Shown here: piece after piece, positions 1-9,330 of the stretch | How the letters are laid out: each line of letters begins with the position of its first letter | Numbering within the stretch: position 1 is the first letter of the stretch | NCBI RefSeq assembly: GCF_008801835.1 | Contig: NZ_VZOW01000002.1 | Coordinates: 326,267 to 390,266 of the forward strand | Length of the DNA: 64,000 nucleotides | From: Cupriavidus pauculus | Lineage (GTDB): Bacteria; Pseudomonadota; Gammaproteobacteria; Burkholderiales; Burkholderiaceae | Direction: 5' to 3' | The notes under the pieces: generated by a model | Told to the model about the DNA's origin: nothing | What the model saw: only the letters and a program-made list of their open reading frames with translations | Databases searched by the model: none | Program-made: the position numbers and the translations under genes

Positions 1-491
1 ATGTCCAGCACCCGCCAGTCGCGCCCCTCACGATCGGCGAACTGCGCGCCGAGCCACTCGCCGGACTCCCCATCCGACGCCGCCGGCGCAAGATCCGCCG
101 CGTGGCGCAGGCCCACCACGCGCGTGGCGATGATGCCGCAGGCCCGTTCCACATGACGCGACAGCACGACGATCTTGCTGCCCGGCTGTACTGGCGTCGG
201 TCCTTCGCCGCAGAACATGCCGAAATCGATCACGCCGAGCAGGTTGCCGCGCGCGTTGACGAGGCCGCGATACCACGGCTGCGTCAGCGGCACGCTGGCC
301 GGCGTGCGCATTTCCAGCACCTCGCCGGTTTCCGTCAGCGGCAGCAGCCAGTTGCGCTGGCCCACCAGCACGCCCAGGTAGCTCTCGACCACCGGCAGGT
401 TGCGCGCCTCGCGCAGGCGGCGGGCGAGCATGGCCTGGTAATCGTGCAGGCGGGTCTGGCGGGCTCGGAGGTCTTGGCGCGGCGCGTTCAT
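1..491 (-). CDS. pilI: PilI, CheW-like adaptor of type IV pilus signalling (partial)
   Basis: An open frame starts at ATG 491 and runs without a stop off the left edge, giving about 163 residues. An in-frame TAA lies three codons upstream of the ATG, so the start is well bounded. The translation has a CheW-type core, including LPLTETGEVL, the YRGLVNARGNLLGVIDF stretch and a following SKIVVLSRH segment. In the Pil-Chp system PilI couples the receptor PilJ to the kinase ChpA to control twitching motility. It is downstream of pilG and pilH on the same strand, which is the usual pilGHI order. The C-terminus and any pilJ gene lie outside the window. Confidence 0.9.
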   Translation of the reverse strand, partial: MNAPRQDLRARQTRLHDYQAMLARRLREARNLPVVESYLGVLVGQRNWLLPLTETGEVLEMRTPASVPLTQPWYRGLVNARGNLLGVIDFGMFCGEGPTPVQPGSKIVVLSRHVERACGIIATRVVGLRHAADLAPAASDGESGEWLGAQFADREGRDWRVLD

Positions 492-693
492 GATGGGTTA
501 GCAGATCCAGGAATTAAGCCGGAGACAGGCGCGCGGCGCGGCCGAAGCGAGATCGAATCGGACCGGGCCGCATCGAGACCGCATCGAGCCTGGAACATGG
601 CCGGAACGACGCGAACCCGGGCCCGGATCGGCCAGCCCGCGCCGCGGTTCATGGCTGTCATCAATGGACATCGAACAGCCACGATTGCCGCGC

Positions 694-1062
694 TCAGTGC
701 GCCAGCGCGGCAATCTTCGACAGCAGTTCGTCGCTGTCCACCGGTTTGACGATGTAATCCGATGCGCCCTGGCGCATGCCCCAGATGCGGTCGGTTTCCA
801 GGCCCTTGCTGGTGCACATGATCACCGGGATGTCCTTGAAGCGGTCGTCGCGCTTGATCGCGCGCGTGGCCTGGTAGCCGTTCTGGCCCGGCATCACCAC
901 ATCCATCAGGATCAGGTCGAAGGCGTCGGCCTCGAGGCGCGCCATGGCCTGTTCGCTATTGCCGGCCACGGAGACCTTGAAACCCTTCTTGCCGAGCAGG
1001 TCGGACATGAACAGGGCTTCGGTGGGCGAATCGTCGACGATAAGGATTTTGCTGATGGTCAT
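694..1062 (-). CDS. pilH: PilH, CheY-like response regulator
   Basis: A single receiver domain of 122 residues with no output domain. It shows the acidic pair D10-D11 (LIVDDS), the phosphoacceptor D54 (LILMDVVMPG), the conserved T/S of VIMCTS and the lysine of YIVKPVD. These are the complete catalytic features of a CheY-type protein. The ATG at 1062 is preferred because it gives a canonical CheY N-terminus and follows a GGAA-type ribosome binding site. An in-frame ATG at 1092 would add ten non-homologous residues. It lies 33 bp after pilG and upstream of pilI. In the Pil-Chp pathway PilH acts with PilG downstream of ChpA to tune pilus extension and retraction. Confidence 0.92.
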   Translation of the reverse strand: MTISKILIVDDSPTEALFMSDLLGKKGFKVSVAGNSEQAMARLEADAFDLILMDVVMPGQNGYQATRAIKRDDRFKDIPVIMCTSKGLETDRIWGMRQGASDYIVKPVDSDELLSKIAALAH

Positions 1063-1095
1063 TGTTTCATTCCTGGATGCTTCGGGCGGCACGCA

Positions 1096-1593
1096 TCATG
1101 CCGCCACGGCCGCGCCCTCCTCCGGCACGCAGCCCGCCAGGCAGTGCTGGACGGCCTGCAGCAGGGCTTCGCGGGAGAACGGCTTGGCCAGATGATTGTG
1201 AGCGCCGACGAGCCGGCCGCGCGACCGGTCGAACACGCCGTCGCGGGACGACAGCATGATCACGGGGATCGCGTGGAAGCGCGGGCTTTTCTTGATCAGG
1301 GAGCAGGTCTGGTATCCGTCCAGCCGCGGCATGAGGATGTCGCAGAAGATGACGTCCGGGTGCAGGTCGCCAACCTTGGCCAGCGCCTCGAAGCCGTCCT
1401 CGGCCAACATGACCTGATAGCCCGCCTGCGTAAGGAAGATTTCCGCCGTGCGGCGGATGGTGCTGGAGTCGTCGATCACGAGCACCTTCGCGGCGGCCTC
1501 GCGGCTGGCCGCGGATGCTTCGCCGGCAACGGCAATGCCGCCGGCGCCGACCCCATCGACTGACGTGTCCGATTCTGTTTGAGTGACCCGCAT
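1096..1593 (-). CDS. pilG: PilG, CheY-like response regulator
   Basis: A receiver protein with VLVIDDSS, the phosphoacceptor aspartate in VIFCDILMPR, IPVIMLSS and a HLAKPF lysine motif. From ATG 1593 it has 165 residues, about 35 more than a typical PilG. The extra part is an Ala/Gly-rich N-terminal tail before the receiver. ATG 1593 is preceded by a GGGAA element. In-frame starts at 1620 and 1668 would make the tail longer still and are less likely. It is first in the pilG-pilH-pilI operon. PilG is the regulator that, when phosphorylated by ChpA, promotes type IV pilus extension. Confidence 0.9.
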   Translation of the reverse strand: MRVTQTESDTSVDGVGAGGIAVAGEASAASREAAAKVLVIDDSSTIRRTAEIFLTQAGYQVMLAEDGFEALAKVGDLHPDVIFCDILMPRLDGYQTCSLIKKSPRFHAIPVIMLSSRDGVFDRSRGRLVGAHNHLAKPFSREALLQAVQHCLAGCVPEEGAAVAA

Positions 1594-1968
1594 CTTGTTC
1601 CCGCGGCCTGCTGACTGCATGAGATCGCAGACGCCGGCATTCACTTGAGAACTTCCGCACGGCACCACGCATGGCGCGCCGGCGGCCCCCGATTTTCCAT
1701 TTCCCAGTCAAAAAACCCGGCTACCCGGCCGGTTGGCGGCGCGCTTTCGATGCACGCCTGCCGGTACTGCTCTAACTATTCTTGTGCGGCAACATCGTCT
1801 GTTGCGGCCTGCCGCCCTGCGATGGACACCCTGTGGGCGCCCGGCGGGCACGCTTGCCGCAGCGATGCTCAGTTTTGCCGCAGAGTGTGACAACTCGTGG
1901 TGGGGCCGTCAATCCGGAGCTTCCGGCGCGGCCGGCCGCACTGTCGCGTAAGCGCGACGCGCCTGGCC
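1594..1968. other. Intergenic region between rubA and pilG
   Basis: This 375-bp stretch separates rubA and pilG, both on the minus strand. It should hold the pilG promoter, but I could not pick a convincing -35/-10 pair. The rubA stop is followed on the minus strand by a short GTCGCG/CGCGAC stem without a T-tract, so no intrinsic terminator is evident. Small frames on both strands here look like shadows of high GC. Confidence 0.5.
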
Positions 1969-2139
1969 TCAGATCGCCACCATCTCGAAATCTTCCTTGC
2001 GCGCACCGCATTCCGGGCAGGTCCAGTTGATGGGTACGTCTTCCCATTTAGTACCCGGCGCGATGCCGTCTTCCGGCGCGCCCGCGGCCTCGTCGTAAAT
2101 CCAGCCACAGATCAGGCACATCCAAGTCTTGTATTCCAT
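1969..2139 (-). CDS. rubA: Rubredoxin
   Basis: A 56-residue protein with the two iron-binding knuckles CLICG and CPECG, plus the aromatic and acidic core typical of rubredoxins (IYDEAAG, GTKWEDVP). A single Fe(SCys)4 centre carries one electron in the cytoplasm. Partners cannot be told from the context. The length matches the family. ATG 2139 gives the usual MEYKTWMC start. An in-frame ATG at 2163 would add eight residues and is less likely. The open frame also continues upstream for hundreds of codons antisense to hemL, which is a high-GC artefact. It is divergent from hemL. Confidence 0.95.
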   Translation of the reverse strand: MEYKTWMCLICGWIYDEAAGAPEDGIAPGTKWEDVPINWTCPECGARKEDFEMVAI

Positions 2140-2391
2140 ATGCAGGCTCTTGCCACTCTCCATTAAAATCCAGCGCATGATGGTACCCAATCGGCGCCGA
2201 TGACGCCACCCATGGGCCGGCAGAATCGGTCCAATATCGCCGCGTTCGCGCAATTTAGCGTGCAGATGCCGTTTGAACGGCGTTCTTTTGGTCGGGATTG
2301 TCCGAATTTCGGGCCCCGGCCGGGCACGCACGCCGCGCCGCCCCACCAGGCCGGACGCCTGTCTATTTCCTGAATCTTTCAGCCAGATCCC

Positions 2392-3684
2392 ATGTCCCGT
2401 AACCAGCAGCTTTTCGATCGCGCCCAGCAAACCATCCCCGGTGGCGTCAACTCGCCCGTGCGCGCCTTCCGCTCCGTGGGCGGCACGCCGCGCTTCATCA
2501 CGCGCGCCGAAGGCGCCTATATGTGGGATGCCGATGGACAGCAGTACATCGACTACATCGGCTCCTGGGGTCCGATGATCGTCGGCCACGCGCACCCCGA
2601 TGTGGTGCGCGCCGTGCAGGAGACCGCTGGCCTGAGCTTTTCGTTCGGCGCGCCGACCGAAGGCGAGATCGTCATGGCCGAGGAAATCTGCAAGCTGGTG
2701 CCGTCGATCGAGCAGGTGCGCCTGGTCTCTTCCGGCACCGAAGCCACGATGAGCGCGCTGCGCCTGGCGCGCGGCTTCACTGGGCGCGACCTGATCGTCA
2801 AGTTCGAGGGCTGCTACCACGGCCATGCCGACAGCCTGCTGGTCAAGGCCGGGTCCGGGCTGCTGACGTTTGCGGACACCACGCAGAATGCGCCATCGTC
2901 GGCCGGCGTGCCGAACGATGTCACGCGCCACACGATGGTGCTTGAGTACAACAACGTGACGCAGCTCGAGGAAGCCTTCGCGCGCCACAAGGGCGAGATC
3001 GCCGCGGTCATCGTCGAACCGGTGGCCGGCAACATGAATCTGGTGCGCGCCAGCAAGGCCTTCCTGCAGTCGATGCGCAACCTGTGCAGCGAGCACGGCG
3101 CCGTGCTGATCTTCGACGAGGTGATGACCGGCTTCCGCGTGGCGCTGGGCGGCGCGCAGGCGCACTACGGCATCAGGCCGGACATGACCTGCCTGGGCAA
3201 GGTGATCGGCGGCGGCATGCCGGCGGCGGCGTTCGGCGGCCGGCGCGACATCATGGCCAAGCTGGCGCCTCTGGGTGGCGTGTATCAGGCCGGCACGCTG
3301 TCCGGCAACCCGCTGGCCGTGGCCGCGGGCCTGACCACGCTGAAGCTGATCCAGGCGCCCGGCTTCTATGACAGTCTGACCGCGCAAACCCGCAAGCTTG
3401 CCGATGGCCTGACCGCCGCCGCGCGCGCGGCGGGCGTACCGTTCGCCGCGGATGCCATCGGCGGCATGTTCGGCATCTATTTCACCAACGCCGTGCCGAC
3501 CAGCTTTGCCGAGGTCACGCAGGCCGATGTGGGCCGCTTCAACCGCTTCTTCCACGCCATGCTCAACGAAGGCGTGTATCTGGCGCCGTCGGCATTCGAA
3601 GCCGGTTTCGTATCGGCCCGGCACGACGACGCGATCATCGACGCCACGCTGGCCGCCGCCGCGCGCGCCTTCAAGGCCGGCTGA
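2392..3684 (+). CDS. hemL: Glutamate-1-semialdehyde 2,1-aminomutase
   Basis: A 430-residue class III PLP aminotransferase-fold enzyme. It isomerises glutamate-1-semialdehyde to 5-aminolevulinate, the last step of the C5 route into tetrapyrroles. The N-terminus [20 protein letters not shown], the [16 protein letters not shown] cofactor loop, the [10 protein letters not shown] motif and the PLP lysine K270 ([11 protein letters not shown]) are all in place. The length matches the family. Its 3' end overlaps the convergent DapA-family gene by 14 bp. The start follows a weak, pyrimidine-rich leader, but no better ATG exists at the conserved N-terminus. Confidence 0.97.
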   Translation: MSRNQQLFDRAQQTIPGGVNSPVRAFRSVGGTPRFITRAEGAYMWDADGQQYIDYIGSWGPMIVGHAHPDVVRAVQETAGLSFSFGAPTEGEIVMAEEICKLVPSIEQVRLVSSGTEATMSALRLARGFTGRDLIVKFEGCYHGHADSLLVKAGSGLLTFADTTQNAPSSAGVPNDVTRHTMVLEYNNVTQLEEAFARHKGEIAAVIVEPVAGNMNLVRASKAFLQSMRNLCSEHGAVLIFDEVMTGFRVALGGAQAHYGIRPDMTCLGKVIGGGMPAAAFGGRRDIMAKLAPLGGVYQAGTLSGNPLAVAAGLTTLKLIQAPGFYDSLTAQTRKLADGLTAAARAAGVPFAADAIGGMFGIYFTNAVPTSFAEVTQADVGRFNRFFHAMLNEGVYLAPSAFEAGFVSARHDDAIIDATLAAAARAFKAG

Positions 3685-4606
3685 GCGACGCCTGCGGCGC
3701 GGGCGGCAGCGCCGTCTCCAATGCCTCATGCAACCCCGCCAGCCGCGCGTCCAGTTGCGGCGCCGCGGTGGTCATCGGCGCGCGCAGCACGTTGCGCAAC
3801 CAGCCTTGCCGCGCCAGCAGCGCCTTGAGCGGCGCCGGGTTCGGTTCGGCGAACAACGCCTCGATCAGCGGCGTCAGTGCATGAAACAGACGACGCGCGT
3901 GGTCCAGCCGCCCGGCTGCCATGGCGCGCCAGATCTCGACGAACAGGTCGGGCCGGCAGTGCGCCGAGGCGATGATCGCGCCCTGCCCGCCCAGCGCCAG
4001 CGTCCCCAGCAGTTGGTGATCCTCGCCAGCCAGTACCGACAGCCGTCCGTCGGCGATCAACGCCTGCGTGGTATGCGCATTGCCGCCGCAGTCCTTGATC
4101 GCGACGATATTGTCGTGATCGGCCAGCGCCAACAGCGTTTCCAGCGTCAGCGTGGCACCGGTGCGATACGGGATGTCATAGAGCACGAGCGGCGCGCGCG
4201 AGGCGTCGGCCAGCCGCGCAAACCAGTCGCGCAGCCCGGCCTGCGACGGGCGGATGTAGTACGGCGCGGGCACCAGCACGCCGGCCAGTGGCCGCGCGTC
4301 CAGCTCGCGCAGCCGCGCCAGCATGTGCCCGAGATGATTGCCGGCAAGCCCCATCGTCACGGGCAGATCGCCGGCCGCTTCCAGCACCGTGTCCAGTACC
4401 GCCAGTTGCTCGGCCGCATCGAGCGCGGCTGCTTCGCCGGTGCTGCCGCAGACCACGATGCCGGCCAGACCGGCGGCGCGATAGTGCGTCACCATGCGCC
4501 GCAGCGCGCCATGGTCGACGCCCTGCCGGGCGTCATCAAGAAAAGGGGTCACCAGCGGCAGCCAGATACCGTGCATGGCATGTTGTGTCGGCTGTGTCGT
4601 TTGCAT
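3671..4606 (-). CDS. Dihydrodipicolinate synthase family aldolase (DapA-like)
   Basis: A 311-residue class I aldolase of the DHDPS/NAL family. Visible active-site elements are the GSTGEA loop (residues 54-59), the tyrosines of PYY (116-117), Tyr143 in LYDIPYRTG, Arg148 and the Schiff-base Lys171 (VAIKDCGG). The presence of Arg148 fits 4-hydroxy-tetrahydrodipicolinate synthase, which condenses pyruvate with aspartate semialdehyde in lysine synthesis. Paralogues of this family use other aldehydes, so the substrate is not certain. It stands alone rather than in a lysine operon and overlaps the hemL end by 14 bp. A GGAG ribosome site precedes ATG 4606. Confidence 0.85.
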   Translation of the reverse strand: MQTTQPTQHAMHGIWLPLVTPFLDDARQGVDHGALRRMVTHYRAAGLAGIVVCGSTGEAAALDAAEQLAVLDTVLEAAGDLPVTMGLAGNHLGHMLARLRELDARPLAGVLVPAPYYIRPSQAGLRDWFARLADASRAPLVLYDIPYRTGATLTLETLLALADHDNIVAIKDCGGNAHTTQALIADGRLSVLAGEDHQLLGTLALGGQGAIIASAHCRPDLFVEIWRAMAAGRLDHARRLFHALTPLIEALFAEPNPAPLKALLARQGWLRNVLRAPMTTAAPQLDARLAGLHEALETALPPAPQASLSRP

Positions 4607-4975
4607 CGAGAAAACTCCGGATCGACCGATCGGGAAACCGTCGATGCACGACGCCGCAGGGCACTTGGCTGGAAAACGCGAGGCGGGTAAGCCGATCGAG
4701 CCGGTGCTGCTGTTCCGTCGCCCATCTGACGGAACAGCGCGCTCCGGTCAGACGAGCGGCTGTTTTTTGGCTTTGGCGCGCGCAGCCGCAGCCGACGCAC
4801 CCATGGCGGGAGCGAGGCGGATCGGAAAATGACGGGCTGGACGCGACATGGCAGCCAATCTACCACGGCCGCGGCCATGGCGCGACCGCCAAAATGCGGC
4901 CGGCGTCGCGCGGGCGCTGCGCTACACTCCAGAATTGCCGTCCCCATCGTTACCGGACATTCCAGGAGTTTCTTG
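4607..4975. other. Divergent intergenic region with an 11-bp hairpin
   Basis: This 369-bp region lies between the minus-strand aldolase and lemA. It contains a perfect inverted repeat with arms at 4709-4719 and 4728-4738 and an 8-nt spacer. Further on the plus strand a short CGCTC/GAGCG stem precedes a T-run near 4762-4768. Together these could be an attenuator-like leader, an operator, or a weak terminator. No small protein is convincing here. Confidence 0.5.
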
Positions 4976-5578
4976 ATGCGTACTGTTTCCACCCCTGCCC
5001 TGTTCCGCTGGATCGTTCTTGGCCTGCTGGCCAGTCTGCTTTCCGCCTGCGGCTACAACGACTTCCAGAAAAAGGACGAAGCCGTGAAGGCCGCGTGGGG
5101 CGAAGTGGTCAACCAGTATCAACGCCGCGCCGATCTGATTCCGAATCTTGTCAACACGGTCAAGGGCTACGCCACGCATGAGCGCGAGACGCTCGAAGCC
5201 GTGACCAAGGCGCGCGCGCAGGCCACCAGCATCCAGGTATCGCCCGAAACACTGAACGACCCCGAGGCGTTCGCCCGCTTCCAGCAGGCGCAAGGCCAGT
5301 TGACCAGCGCGCTGTCGCGCCTGCTGGCCGTCTCCGAAAATTATCCGCAGCTCAAGGCCGATGCCGGATTTCGCGATTTGCAATCGCAGCTCGAAGGCAC
5401 CGAGAACCGCATCACGGTGGCACGCCAACGCTATATCGCCGCGGTGCAGGACTACAACGTGCTGGCCCGCAGCTTTCCCACCAACCTGACGGCGATGGTG
5501 TTCAAGTACCCGGTCAAGCCGTCGTTCACGGTGGAAAACGAGAAAGCCATCTCGACACCGCCTGCGGTGAAGTTCTGA
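4976..5578 (+). CDS. lemA: LemA family lipoprotein
   Basis: A 200-residue LemA-family protein. The N-terminus has a hydrophobic stretch ending in a lipobox (LLSAC, Cys25), so it is probably a lipoprotein. The conserved LemA features follow: NDFQKKDEAVKAAWGEVVNQ, RRADLIPNLVNTVKGYA and the C-terminal YPVKPSF region. ATG 4976 is chosen because an AGGAG site sits 8 nt upstream and it gives the signal sequence. Longer in-frame starts lack both. It is the first gene of a lemA-TPM-TPM operon, an arrangement common in proteobacteria. The molecular role of LemA is not well defined. Confidence 0.93.
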   Translation: MRTVSTPALFRWIVLGLLASLLSACGYNDFQKKDEAVKAAWGEVVNQYQRRADLIPNLVNTVKGYATHERETLEAVTKARAQATSIQVSPETLNDPEAFARFQQAQGQLTSALSRLLAVSENYPQLKADAGFRDLQSQLEGTENRITVARQRYIAAVQDYNVLARSFPTNLTAMVFKYPVKPSFTVENEKAISTPPAVKF

Positions 5579-5645
5579 TCATGACCGCTTCGGCCCTGCG
5601 CTTGCCATGCCCATCGCGCTCGCTTCGCTCCTTGCTCCGGCCGCC

Positions 5646-6473
5646 ATGCGCAGACTGATCGCCCTGTGCCTGCTCGCCTTGACGCTGGCCGCGCCCGCGT
5701 GGGCCGCCGACGGCTTTGTGGCCGTGCCGCCATTGACCGCGCGCGTGACCGATCTGACCGGCACGCTCAGCGCCGACCAGCGCAGCGCGCTGGAAAACGT
5801 GCTGGCCGAATACGAGCAGCAGCGTGGCAGCCAGATCTTCGTGCTGATGCTGCCGACCACCGAACCGGAAACGCTCGACGCCTACAGCATCCGCGTGGCC
5901 GACGCATGGCGCGCGGGGCGCAAGGGCATCGACGATGGCGTGATCGTGCTGATCGCCAAAAACAACCCGCCCGGCCTGCGCAAGATGCGCATCGAAGTAG
6001 GACGCGGCGTGCAGGGATCGCTGACCGACGCGATGTCCAACCGCATCCTGCAGGACGTGATGGCGCCGCACTTCCGGCAGAACGATTTCTATGGCGGATT
6101 GGCGGCCGGCGTCTCGGCCATCCAGGCCACCATCGACAAGGAAGGACTGGCCGCGCCGCAGCGCAAGGCCGCGCAGGGCAACGTCGTGCTGGGCGACTGG
6201 CTGCCGGTGCTGTTCCCCCTGGCGATCATCGTGTTCTTCTTTCTGTCGGCGATGCTGCGCCGCGGCGGCAGCCCGCATATCGTGACCGGCCGTCGCGGCT
6301 GGCCCACCGGTACCGCGGGCGGACTCGGCGGCATGACCGGCTATGAGATCGGCCGGCGCTGGGGTGGCGGTGGTGGCGATGGCGGAGGTTTTGGTGGCGG
6401 CTCCGGTGGCGGCGGTTTCGGCGGCGGCGGGGGCGGCGGGTTCGATGGCGGCGGCGCGTCCGGCAACTGGTAA
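5646..6473 (+). CDS. TPM-domain membrane protein (YgcG family)
   Basis: A 275-residue protein with a signal peptide (LIALCLLALTLAAPAWA), an extracytoplasmic TPM domain over roughly residues 25-165, a transmembrane helix near residue 190-205 and a C-terminal tail of about 40 residues that is almost all glycine. The tail DNA is a run of GGT/GGC repeats. ATG 5646 is preferred for the signal peptide; an in-frame ATG at 5607 would add 13 residues. TPM domains occur in phosphatase and photosystem-repair proteins and are typically found next to lemA, as here. The biochemical role in bacteria is not established. Confidence 0.9.
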   Translation: MRRLIALCLLALTLAAPAWAADGFVAVPPLTARVTDLTGTLSADQRSALENVLAEYEQQRGSQIFVLMLPTTEPETLDAYSIRVADAWRAGRKGIDDGVIVLIAKNNPPGLRKMRIEVGRGVQGSLTDAMSNRILQDVMAPHFRQNDFYGGLAAGVSAIQATIDKEGLAAPQRKAAQGNVVLGDWLPVLFPLAIIVFFFLSAMLRRGGSPHIVTGRRGWPTGTAGGLGGMTGYEIGRRWGGGGGDGGGFGGGSGGGGFGGGGGGGFDGGGASGNW

Positions 6474-6485
6474 CGGGAGCATTCG

Positions 6486-7022
6486 ATGCAACAAACTTCT
6501 GCACCGCGTCTGCCGTTGCACCTTTCGCTCAAGCGCACGCTGCGTCATCTTGGCCATGGCACGCGGACGGCGCGCAAGGCGTTTCCGCGTGACGCGCGAC
6601 ACCAGTTGCAGGTGGCCGTGCACAAGGGCGAACAACATCATCGCGGCGAAGTGCGCGTGGTGATCGAGGCCAGCCTGCCGCTGTCTCTGGCTTGGCGCGG
6701 TGCGTCGCCGCGCGATCGCGCCCGCGCACTGTTCGGCGCGCTGGAAGTGTGGAATACCGAGGATCACTCGGGCGTGCTGCTGTATATCAACCTGGCCGAT
6801 CACGCCGTCGAACTGCTGGCCGATCGCGGCATCGACGCCCGCGTCGATCCGCGCCTTTGGCACGGCATCTGCAATACGCTGGCGCAGGGCCTGGCGCAAG
6901 ACCTGTCGGTCAAACCCGTGCTCGCCGCCATCGCCCAGATCCATGCGCTGCTGACCGAGCACTTTCCGGCCGATGCTGGCCGCAATCCCAACGAACTCGA
7001 CGACCGCCCGATCATCCTGTAG
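6486..7022 (+). CDS. Cytoplasmic TPM-domain protein
   Basis: A 178-residue protein 12 bp after the previous TPM gene and read in the same direction. It lacks a signal peptide and membrane helix. The core ALEVWNTEDHSGVLLYINLADHAVELLADRGI matches the second half of a TPM domain, so it is a soluble partner of the membrane TPM protein. The order lemA, signal-peptide TPM, soluble TPM is conserved in many beta-proteobacteria. A GGGAG ribosome site lies upstream of the ATG. Confidence 0.88.
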   Translation: MQQTSAPRLPLHLSLKRTLRHLGHGTRTARKAFPRDARHQLQVAVHKGEQHHRGEVRVVIEASLPLSLAWRGASPRDRARALFGALEVWNTEDHSGVLLYINLADHAVELLADRGIDARVDPRLWHGICNTLAQGLAQDLSVKPVLAAIAQIHALLTEHFPADAGRNPNELDDRPIIL

Positions 7023-7030
7023 GCGGCAGG

Positions 7031-7057
7031 AGCGCCCGAAACGCTAGGGGCGTTTTT
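7031..7057 (+). terminator. Putative terminator of the lemA-TPM operon
   Basis: A short CGCCC/GGGCG stem (7033-7037 with 7048-7052) is followed by five T residues. It lies 10 bp after the TPM stop and overlaps the last codons of the convergent MFS gene. The stem is only 5 bp, so confidence is moderate. Confidence 0.5.
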
Positions 7058-8306
7058 CCATCAGGTACCAGATCGCGGCCAGCACCTGCACGGCGACCAG
7101 TCCGGCCCACACCATCATGTGCGCCGACACCGGATAGTGGCCGCCCGTAGCCGGGAAGAAGTCGAGCACGAAGCCGATGCCGATCTGGAACACGAAGGTG
7201 GCCAGGAACACCGTCAGCGTCATCGCCGTGGTGGCGCGCCCGATCAACGCATCGGGAAAGCGCCGTGCCAGCAGCGCGTAGGTCAGGATGCCGCTCGATC
7301 CGAACACGCCGTAGGCGCCCCACAGCAGGCTCAGCGGCACAAACGGCAGCCGTGCCATCAGCAGCAACTGGATCACGATGAAGCTCATCATCCCGAAACC
7401 TGCAAACGCATACAGGCTGATGCCGCGCCGCTCCAGATGGCGTGCGGCCCAGCCGGCGCCCACGCAGCCGGCCATCATGGCCATGCCGATCACGGAAACC
7501 AGCCGCGCCGCCTCGCCCGCGGCCAGCCCCTGCACGTCGCGCATGAAGGCGCTGACCCAAAGCGTCTGCACGGCAAGGAAGATGCCCTGATTGAGCAGCG
7601 TCAGCGGCACCACGCGCCAGAAGCGCTCGCTGCCCAGAATCTGCCGCGTGCCGCGCATCTGCTCGGCAAAGCTCTCCTTGCCCACGCGCTTGACGTCGGG
7701 CACGCCGAACCATAGCAGCACGGCCATGCCGAACGACACGACCGCCATGCCCACGCTGACCGTGCGCCAGTCGGTCCACGACAGCAGCCAGGACAGCGGC
7801 GTGCCGACCACGACCGCGCCCAGGCCGCCGATCGCCATCACCAGCCCGTTGAGCAACGGCATGCGCGAGAGCGGAAACCACATCGACAGCGCCTGGATCG
7901 CCGCGCCCAGGCACACCGAAACGCCGACGCCGATCATCGCGCGACCGGCGGCCAGCCCGGCCATGCCCGGCGCGGTGGCAAACACCAGCGACCCAGCCAC
8001 GGCCAGCATCAGCAGCACGGCCTCGGTGCGGCGCGGCCCGAAGCGGTCGAGCAGAATGCCGGCGGGCAACTGCGCGCAGGCAAAGCCCAGGAAGTAGAAG
8101 CTCGTGAGCAGACCCAGGTCGCCCGCGGTAAGCCCCAGTTCGCGCGTCAGATACGGCGCGAAGCCCAGATTGACGCCGCGGAAGATGTATGACACCAGGA
8201 AGCCGAGCGAAAAGAAAGCCAGCACGCGCCAGCGTGCCGGTGAGGCGTGATGGGGTTGCGAGGCCGAAGTGGCCGAACGGGTGGAATTAACGGTGGATGC
8301 ATTCAT
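7044..8306 (-). CDS. MFS transporter
   Basis: A 420-residue major facilitator with about 12 hydrophobic segments. The loop 2-3 signature is recognisable as GILLDRFGPRRTE, and a second-half counterpart follows around helices 8-9. Substrate is not predictable from sequence alone. The start is taken at ATG 8306; another ATG at 8315 would add three residues. Upstream in-frame codons lack membrane-protein character. It is divergent from a LysR-type regulator with about 90 bp between the starts, so the regulator is the likely controller of this transporter. Confidence 0.88.
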   Translation of the reverse strand: MNASTVNSTRSATSASQPHHASPARWRVLAFFSLGFLVSYIFRGVNLGFAPYLTRELGLTAGDLGLLTSFYFLGFACAQLPAGILLDRFGPRRTEAVLLMLAVAGSLVFATAPGMAGLAAGRAMIGVGVSVCLGAAIQALSMWFPLSRMPLLNGLVMAIGGLGAVVVGTPLSWLLSWTDWRTVSVGMAVVSFGMAVLLWFGVPDVKRVGKESFAEQMRGTRQILGSERFWRVVPLTLLNQGIFLAVQTLWVSAFMRDVQGLAAGEAARLVSVIGMAMMAGCVGAGWAARHLERRGISLYAFAGFGMMSFIVIQLLLMARLPFVPLSLLWGAYGVFGSSGILTYALLARRFPDALIGRATTAMTLTVFLATFVFQIGIGFVLDFFPATGGHYPVSAHMMVWAGLVAVQVLAAIWYLMEKRP

Positions 8307-8321
8307 GCCCAGCATTGTGAT

Positions 8322-8334
8322 CACCGTCGTGGTG
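8322..8334. promoter_or_regulatory. Possible LysR operator half-sites
   Basis: A short inverted repeat, CACC-N5-GGTG, lies in the intergenic region between the MFS gene and the divergent LysR gene. LysR regulators commonly bind T-N11-A dyads in such positions. This is suggestive only. Confidence 0.3.
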
Positions 8335-8395
8335 CAAGACCAGCGAAAGATACCCGCAGCAATTGTGAGTAGAATTTGACGACTTATGGAAAACC

Positions 8396-9313
8396 ATGGC
8401 TGCCAACCGTCCTCCTCACCTACCTCCGCTCCAGGCCTTGCGCGCACTGGAAGCCGCCACGCGGCACCGCAGTTTCTCGCGCGCAGCCGAAGAGCTGGCG
8501 CTCACCCACAGCGCCATCAGCCACCATATCCGCGCGCTCGAGAGTAACCTCGGCACCAAGCTGTTCCGGCGCACGGGCCTGTCGATGACGCCCACCAGCG
8601 CCGGCGCACGCCTGGCCGAACAGGTGCGCGGCGCGCTGGACCAGCTCGAGGCGGCGCTGCGCGAAGCCAGCGACGTCGCCGCCCCGCCCGTGGTGCGGCT
8701 GCAGGTCAGCGTGATGGCCGATCTGGCCAACGCCTGGCTGATCCGGCGGCTGCCCAGCCTCCACGCGCAAGCGCCGGAACTGGATCTGCATCTGCGACTG
8801 CATGCGGAAATTTCGCCGCCCGATCCGTATTCCGTCGATGTCGGCATCTGGCACCAGCGTGTCGATCTACCCGGATTCGAGTGCCACAACCTCATCGAAG
8901 ACCATGTGATCGCGGTGGCCAGCCCCGCCCTGCTGGCCCGGTATCCCGGTTTCACCATCGCCGATCTGCCCAACCTGCCGATGCTGCGCTTTGCGCTGCG
9001 GCCATGGCGCGACTGGCTGGTACTGGCCGGCCTGCCGCCCGACGAACCCGAGCGCGGCCCGATCTTCCAGGACGCCGGCCTGATGCTGCAATCGGCCGTG
9101 GCGGGACTGGGCGTGGCCACGGCGCGGGCGCAACTGGCGCACGACTATCTGGCCAGCGGACAGCTTGTGCAGATCGGCACCACGCGCATTCCGTCCAGCC
9201 TGCACTACTGGGTCACATGGCGCGAAGGCAATCCGCGCGAAAAGGCCATCCAGCGCTTTCATGCGTGGCTGCGCGAGCAGGTTGCAGAATCGACATGGCC
9301 GTCTCGCACCTGA
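8396..9313 (+). CDS. LysR-type regulator (GcvA-like)
   Basis: A 305-residue LysR-family protein. Residues 10-70 form the winged helix-turn-helix (LQALRALEAATRHRSFSRAA, then LALTHSAISHHIRALE), and residues 95-300 form the substrate-binding domain. The PPLQALRALEAA start and GVATAR motif are typical of the GcvA/TrpI branch. The ATG follows a purine-rich stretch. It is divergent from the MFS gene and most simply regulates it and itself. The inducer is unknown. Confidence 0.9.
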   Translation: MAANRPPHLPPLQALRALEAATRHRSFSRAAEELALTHSAISHHIRALESNLGTKLFRRTGLSMTPTSAGARLAEQVRGALDQLEAALREASDVAAPPVVRLQVSVMADLANAWLIRRLPSLHAQAPELDLHLRLHAEISPPDPYSVDVGIWHQRVDLPGFECHNLIEDHVIAVASPALLARYPGFTIADLPNLPMLRFALRPWRDWLVLAGLPPDEPERGPIFQDAGLMLQSAVAGLGVATARAQLAHDYLASGQLVQIGTTRIPSSLHYWVTWREGNPREKAIQRFHAWLREQVAESTWPSRT

Positions 9314-9330
9314 AACATCTCTCGTTTATG

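Noticed and set aside
1969..3729. 586-codon minus-strand open frame antisense to hemL
   Set aside because: Only the last 56 codons encode rubredoxin. The rest is Arg/Ala/His-rich, matches nothing recognised and is opposite a certain hemL gene.
6360..6470. GGT/GGC-rich stretch as a minisatellite or regulatory repeat
   Set aside because: It encodes the Gly-rich C-terminal tail typical of TPM-domain proteins of this family.
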